Positions 62,326 to 64,000 of a stretch of DNA of 64,000 nt are shown in pieces. A program made the position numbers and the translations under genes. The notes beneath the pieces were generated by a model. It was given only the letters and a program-made list of their open reading frames with translations. It had not been told where the DNA came from and did no database searches. Source of the stretch: Candidatus Methylacidiphilales bacterium (GTDB taxonomy: Bacteria > Verrucomicrobiota > Verrucomicrobiia > Methylacidiphilales > JAAUTS01). Where the stretch lies: NCBI GenBank assembly GCA_028713655.1, contig JAQTNW010000011.1:1-64000 (forward strand). Reading direction: 5' to 3'. Positions within the stretch are counted from its first letter, which is position 1. Each line of letters begins with the position of its first letter.

Positions 62326-64000
62326 ATGGCCTCGACCTTCAAGGAACATCAAACACTCTCCGGACGCATCCTGTCGTATTTGGTTTGGGCCCCCCTCATC
62401 CTGACCGGGTTCTTTTTTCTGATGGAACATTACGGACTCCTGGAACGGCTGGAAAACCTCACGATCGATCAGCGCATCGTCGAAAGAGCCCAAAACCAGG
62501 CCCCGCCGGATAGCCGCCTGTTTTTTGTCGGAATTGACGACACGTCCTATGTGGATTTGGGGCGTTTCCCGTGGGATAGGAAAGTCCACGCCGAATTCAC
62601 CCAAGTCGTCGGCCTGGGAAACCCGGCAGTATTCATTTGGGATATTTTGTTTGACCGCAACACCGCTGAAGAATCAGATGGAGCCTTTGCCGAGTCCATC
62701 CGTAACGCGGGTATTCCTGTCATTACCGGGGCTTCAAGCGGAACTGAAGCTAACAAAGAATTCCAAGTCCCTGCGGAATTCGAAAATAACTGGCCCGTGC
62801 CTGCGGAAATTCAACGCTCCCAACTTCGTTGGCGGGATTACATGATTTTACCCGCGCCTTTCCTGCGAAATATTACAATCCCGGGACTTGTAGATGCCGA
62901 TGCCGGGCGCGACGGCGTAATCCGAAAAATTCCTCTGGTTGCCATCGCTAACAAACAAGTCGTTCCCACGCTGGGCTTGGCCGGCCTCATGGCCTATTGG
63001 AAAATCAAGCCCAGCGAAGTGCGCATGGTGCCGGGCGACGCAATCTACCTCGAATCCAACATTGTGAAGAGGCGTATCCCGATTGATGCAAAAGGCTTTT
63101 ATACCGTCAATTATCGTTATGATGTACCCTCGTTTGGACCGTCACGCCAATTGGGCTATTCAAGACTGGCAGGAGCTTATTATCAAAGGAGCACGACCTC
63201 CATCAGCAGTCCGAATCTACCCGACGTGCAGGGCAAGATTTTGCTGATCGGGTTGAATGCGACAGCATCGACCGAGATTGGACCGAGCCCTTTTTCAGGC
63301 GCGAGCCCGAGGCCTTTTGTCCACATGAACGTCATGGATAATATTCTCAAGGAGGATTATCTGCGTTTTACCCCGACTGCAGCAACCTGGCTGGGAACTC
63401 TCGCACTGGGCTGGCTCAGCCTGCTGGCATTCTCGCGCATCGGATTCTGGTTCTCCGCCATCCTTCCGCCTGTCTTCATAGCTGCCTATATCGCGCTGGC
63501 TTTCTATCTGCTCGGCACGCAAAACCTTGTACTCGACATCACCGGCCCCTGCCTGGCCTTTCTTTTCCTGCATATCGGTTCCGTCGCCAAACAGGTGCTG
63601 GTGGAACGCGCGGCGCGGGAACATCTCCGGCGAACCTTTTCCACCTATGTCTCACCCGCCATCCTGGAAACAATCTACCGCAACCCGGAAAGCCTGCAGC
63701 TCGGTGGCGCCAGCAAGGACGTCACCATCCTCTTCACCGACCTGCGCAATTTCACCACAATGACCGAGTCCATGGATTCCGCCACCCTGGTGCGGCAGTT
63801 GAACGAATATTTCACCGAAATGGTCGCCTGCATCACGCGCCATAACGGCACTCTCCATAAATACATCGGCGACGCCATCATGGCCGTCTGGGGCGATGTC
63901 ACGAACGAGGGGGCCGTGATCGAAGCCGGCCAGGCCCTCCGCGCCGCCATTGAGATGCGCGAGGCCATGCGCACCCTCAACCAACGCTGGCGCAGTGAGG
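62326..64000 (+). CDS. CHASE2-domain adenylate/guanylate cyclase, partial
   Basis: At least 558 aa; continues beyond the window. Signal-anchor helix (about 17-35), extracytoplasmic CHASE2 domain (40-340: FFVGIDDTSYVDLGRFPWDR, VFIWDILFDRN, VQGKILLIGLNATA), then hydrophobic helices (about 348-425, ATWLGTLALGWLSLLAF, ILPPVFIAAYIALAFYLLG). A class III cyclase domain begins near 465: VTILFTDLRNFTT supplies one metal Asp, LHKYIGDAIMAVWGD the other. Start ATG at 62326. It makes cAMP or cGMP in response to an unknown outside signal. Confidence 0.88.
   Translation, partial: MASTFKEHQTLSGRILSYLVWAPLILTGFFFLMEHYGLLERLENLTIDQRIVERAQNQAPPDSRLFFVGIDDTSYVDLGRFPWDRKVHAEFTQVVGLGNPAVFIWDILFDRNTAEESDGAFAESIRNAGIPVITGASSGTEANKEFQVPAEFENNWPVPAEIQRSQLRWRDYMILPAPFLRNITIPGLVDADAGRDGVIRKIPLVAIANKQVVPTLGLAGLMAYWKIKPSEVRMVPGDAIYLESNIVKRRIPIDAKGFYTVNYRYDVPSFGPSRQLGYSRLAGAYYQRSTTSISSPNLPDVQGKILLIGLNATASTEIGPSPFSGASPRPFVHMNVMDNILKEDYLRFTPTAATWLGTLALGWLSLLAFSRIGFWFSAILPPVFIAAYIALAFYLLGTQNLVLDITGPCLAFLFLHIGSVAKQVLVERAAREHLRRTFSTYVSPAILETIYRNPESLQLGGASKDVTILFTDLRNFTTMTESMDSATLVRQLNEYFTEMVACITRHNGTLHKYIGDAIMAVWGDVTNEGAVIEAGQALRAAIEMREAMRTLNQRWRSE

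Overview
The window looks like a chromosomal segment of a Verrucomicrobiota-type bacterium that has been entered by one mobile island. The assignment is an inference. It rests mainly on the giant secreted protein at 3594-7709, whose C-terminal region (a W...FT..QLSDP..SGD..NPSGDG..NLLDYA-type sequence) is typical of Verrucomicrobia exported proteins. The three-subunit SdhCAB with a single cytochrome b subunit and a short hom-thrC pair fit as well. No rRNA is present to settle it.

Left chromosomal part (1-31802): on the minus strand are hom-thrC, a histone-deacetylase-like amidohydrolase, the large Ig/DUF1349-type secreted protein, sdhCAB, and a CPBP protease-comF-accD-folC-HAD phosphatase run. 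On the plus strand a signalling cluster follows: a histidine kinase with an ethylene-receptor-like membrane domain, an Rcp1-like response regulator and a REC-HK-REC protein. Then come kamA, a glutaredoxin, an MDR-family enoyl reductase, a flavoprotein disulfide reductase, an acetyltransferase, a periplasmic solute-binding protein, lemA with two TPM-domain proteins, a Phd/PIN toxin-antitoxin pair, and cfa. The gaps between convergent genes carry dispersed palindromic repeats, including an 87-89 bp MITE-like element present twice.

Mobile island (31841-55078, about 23.2 kb): it is inserted exactly in the 7-nt anticodon loop (CTCATAA) of a tRNA-Ile2(CAU) gene. The tRNA's 5' half lies at 31803-31840 and its 3' half at 55079-55120. 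Neither half is rebuilt by the island ends. Instead the island carries, directly downstream of its tyrosine integrase, a complete tRNA-Ile2(CAU) gene (53441-53717, minus strand). Its exons are identical to the split host gene but are interrupted by a 204-nt group I intron placed between U33 and C34, inside the island's own 7-bp crossover sequence. I read this as a replacement tRNA that rescues the host from the insertion and is, because of the intron, not a target for the island's integrase. The island also has paired ACCGTGAA arm-type repeats at both ends, an excisionase-like protein, a MobF relaxase-helicase, an AbiE-type toxin-antitoxin operon with a palindromic operator, a TOTE-type primase-helicase, and a 12.7-kb minus-strand defence operon. 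That operon encodes a type III-like Res, a PD-(D/E)XK nuclease, an unknown 141-aa protein, an MqsA-like regulator, a KGGVGR-variant ATPase with TPR-like region, a Mod methyltransferase and a TrlF-like PHP/SMC ATPase.

Right chromosomal part (55121-64000): a decayed stretch with small or broken genes (including a frameshifted addiction-module antitoxin), then a small membrane protein, ychF, a Pro/Ala-rich exported protein, tRNA-Val(GAC), three lipoprotein-type genes, and a CHASE2-adenylate/guanylate cyclase that runs off the window. All functional statements come from reading motifs; no database search was possible.
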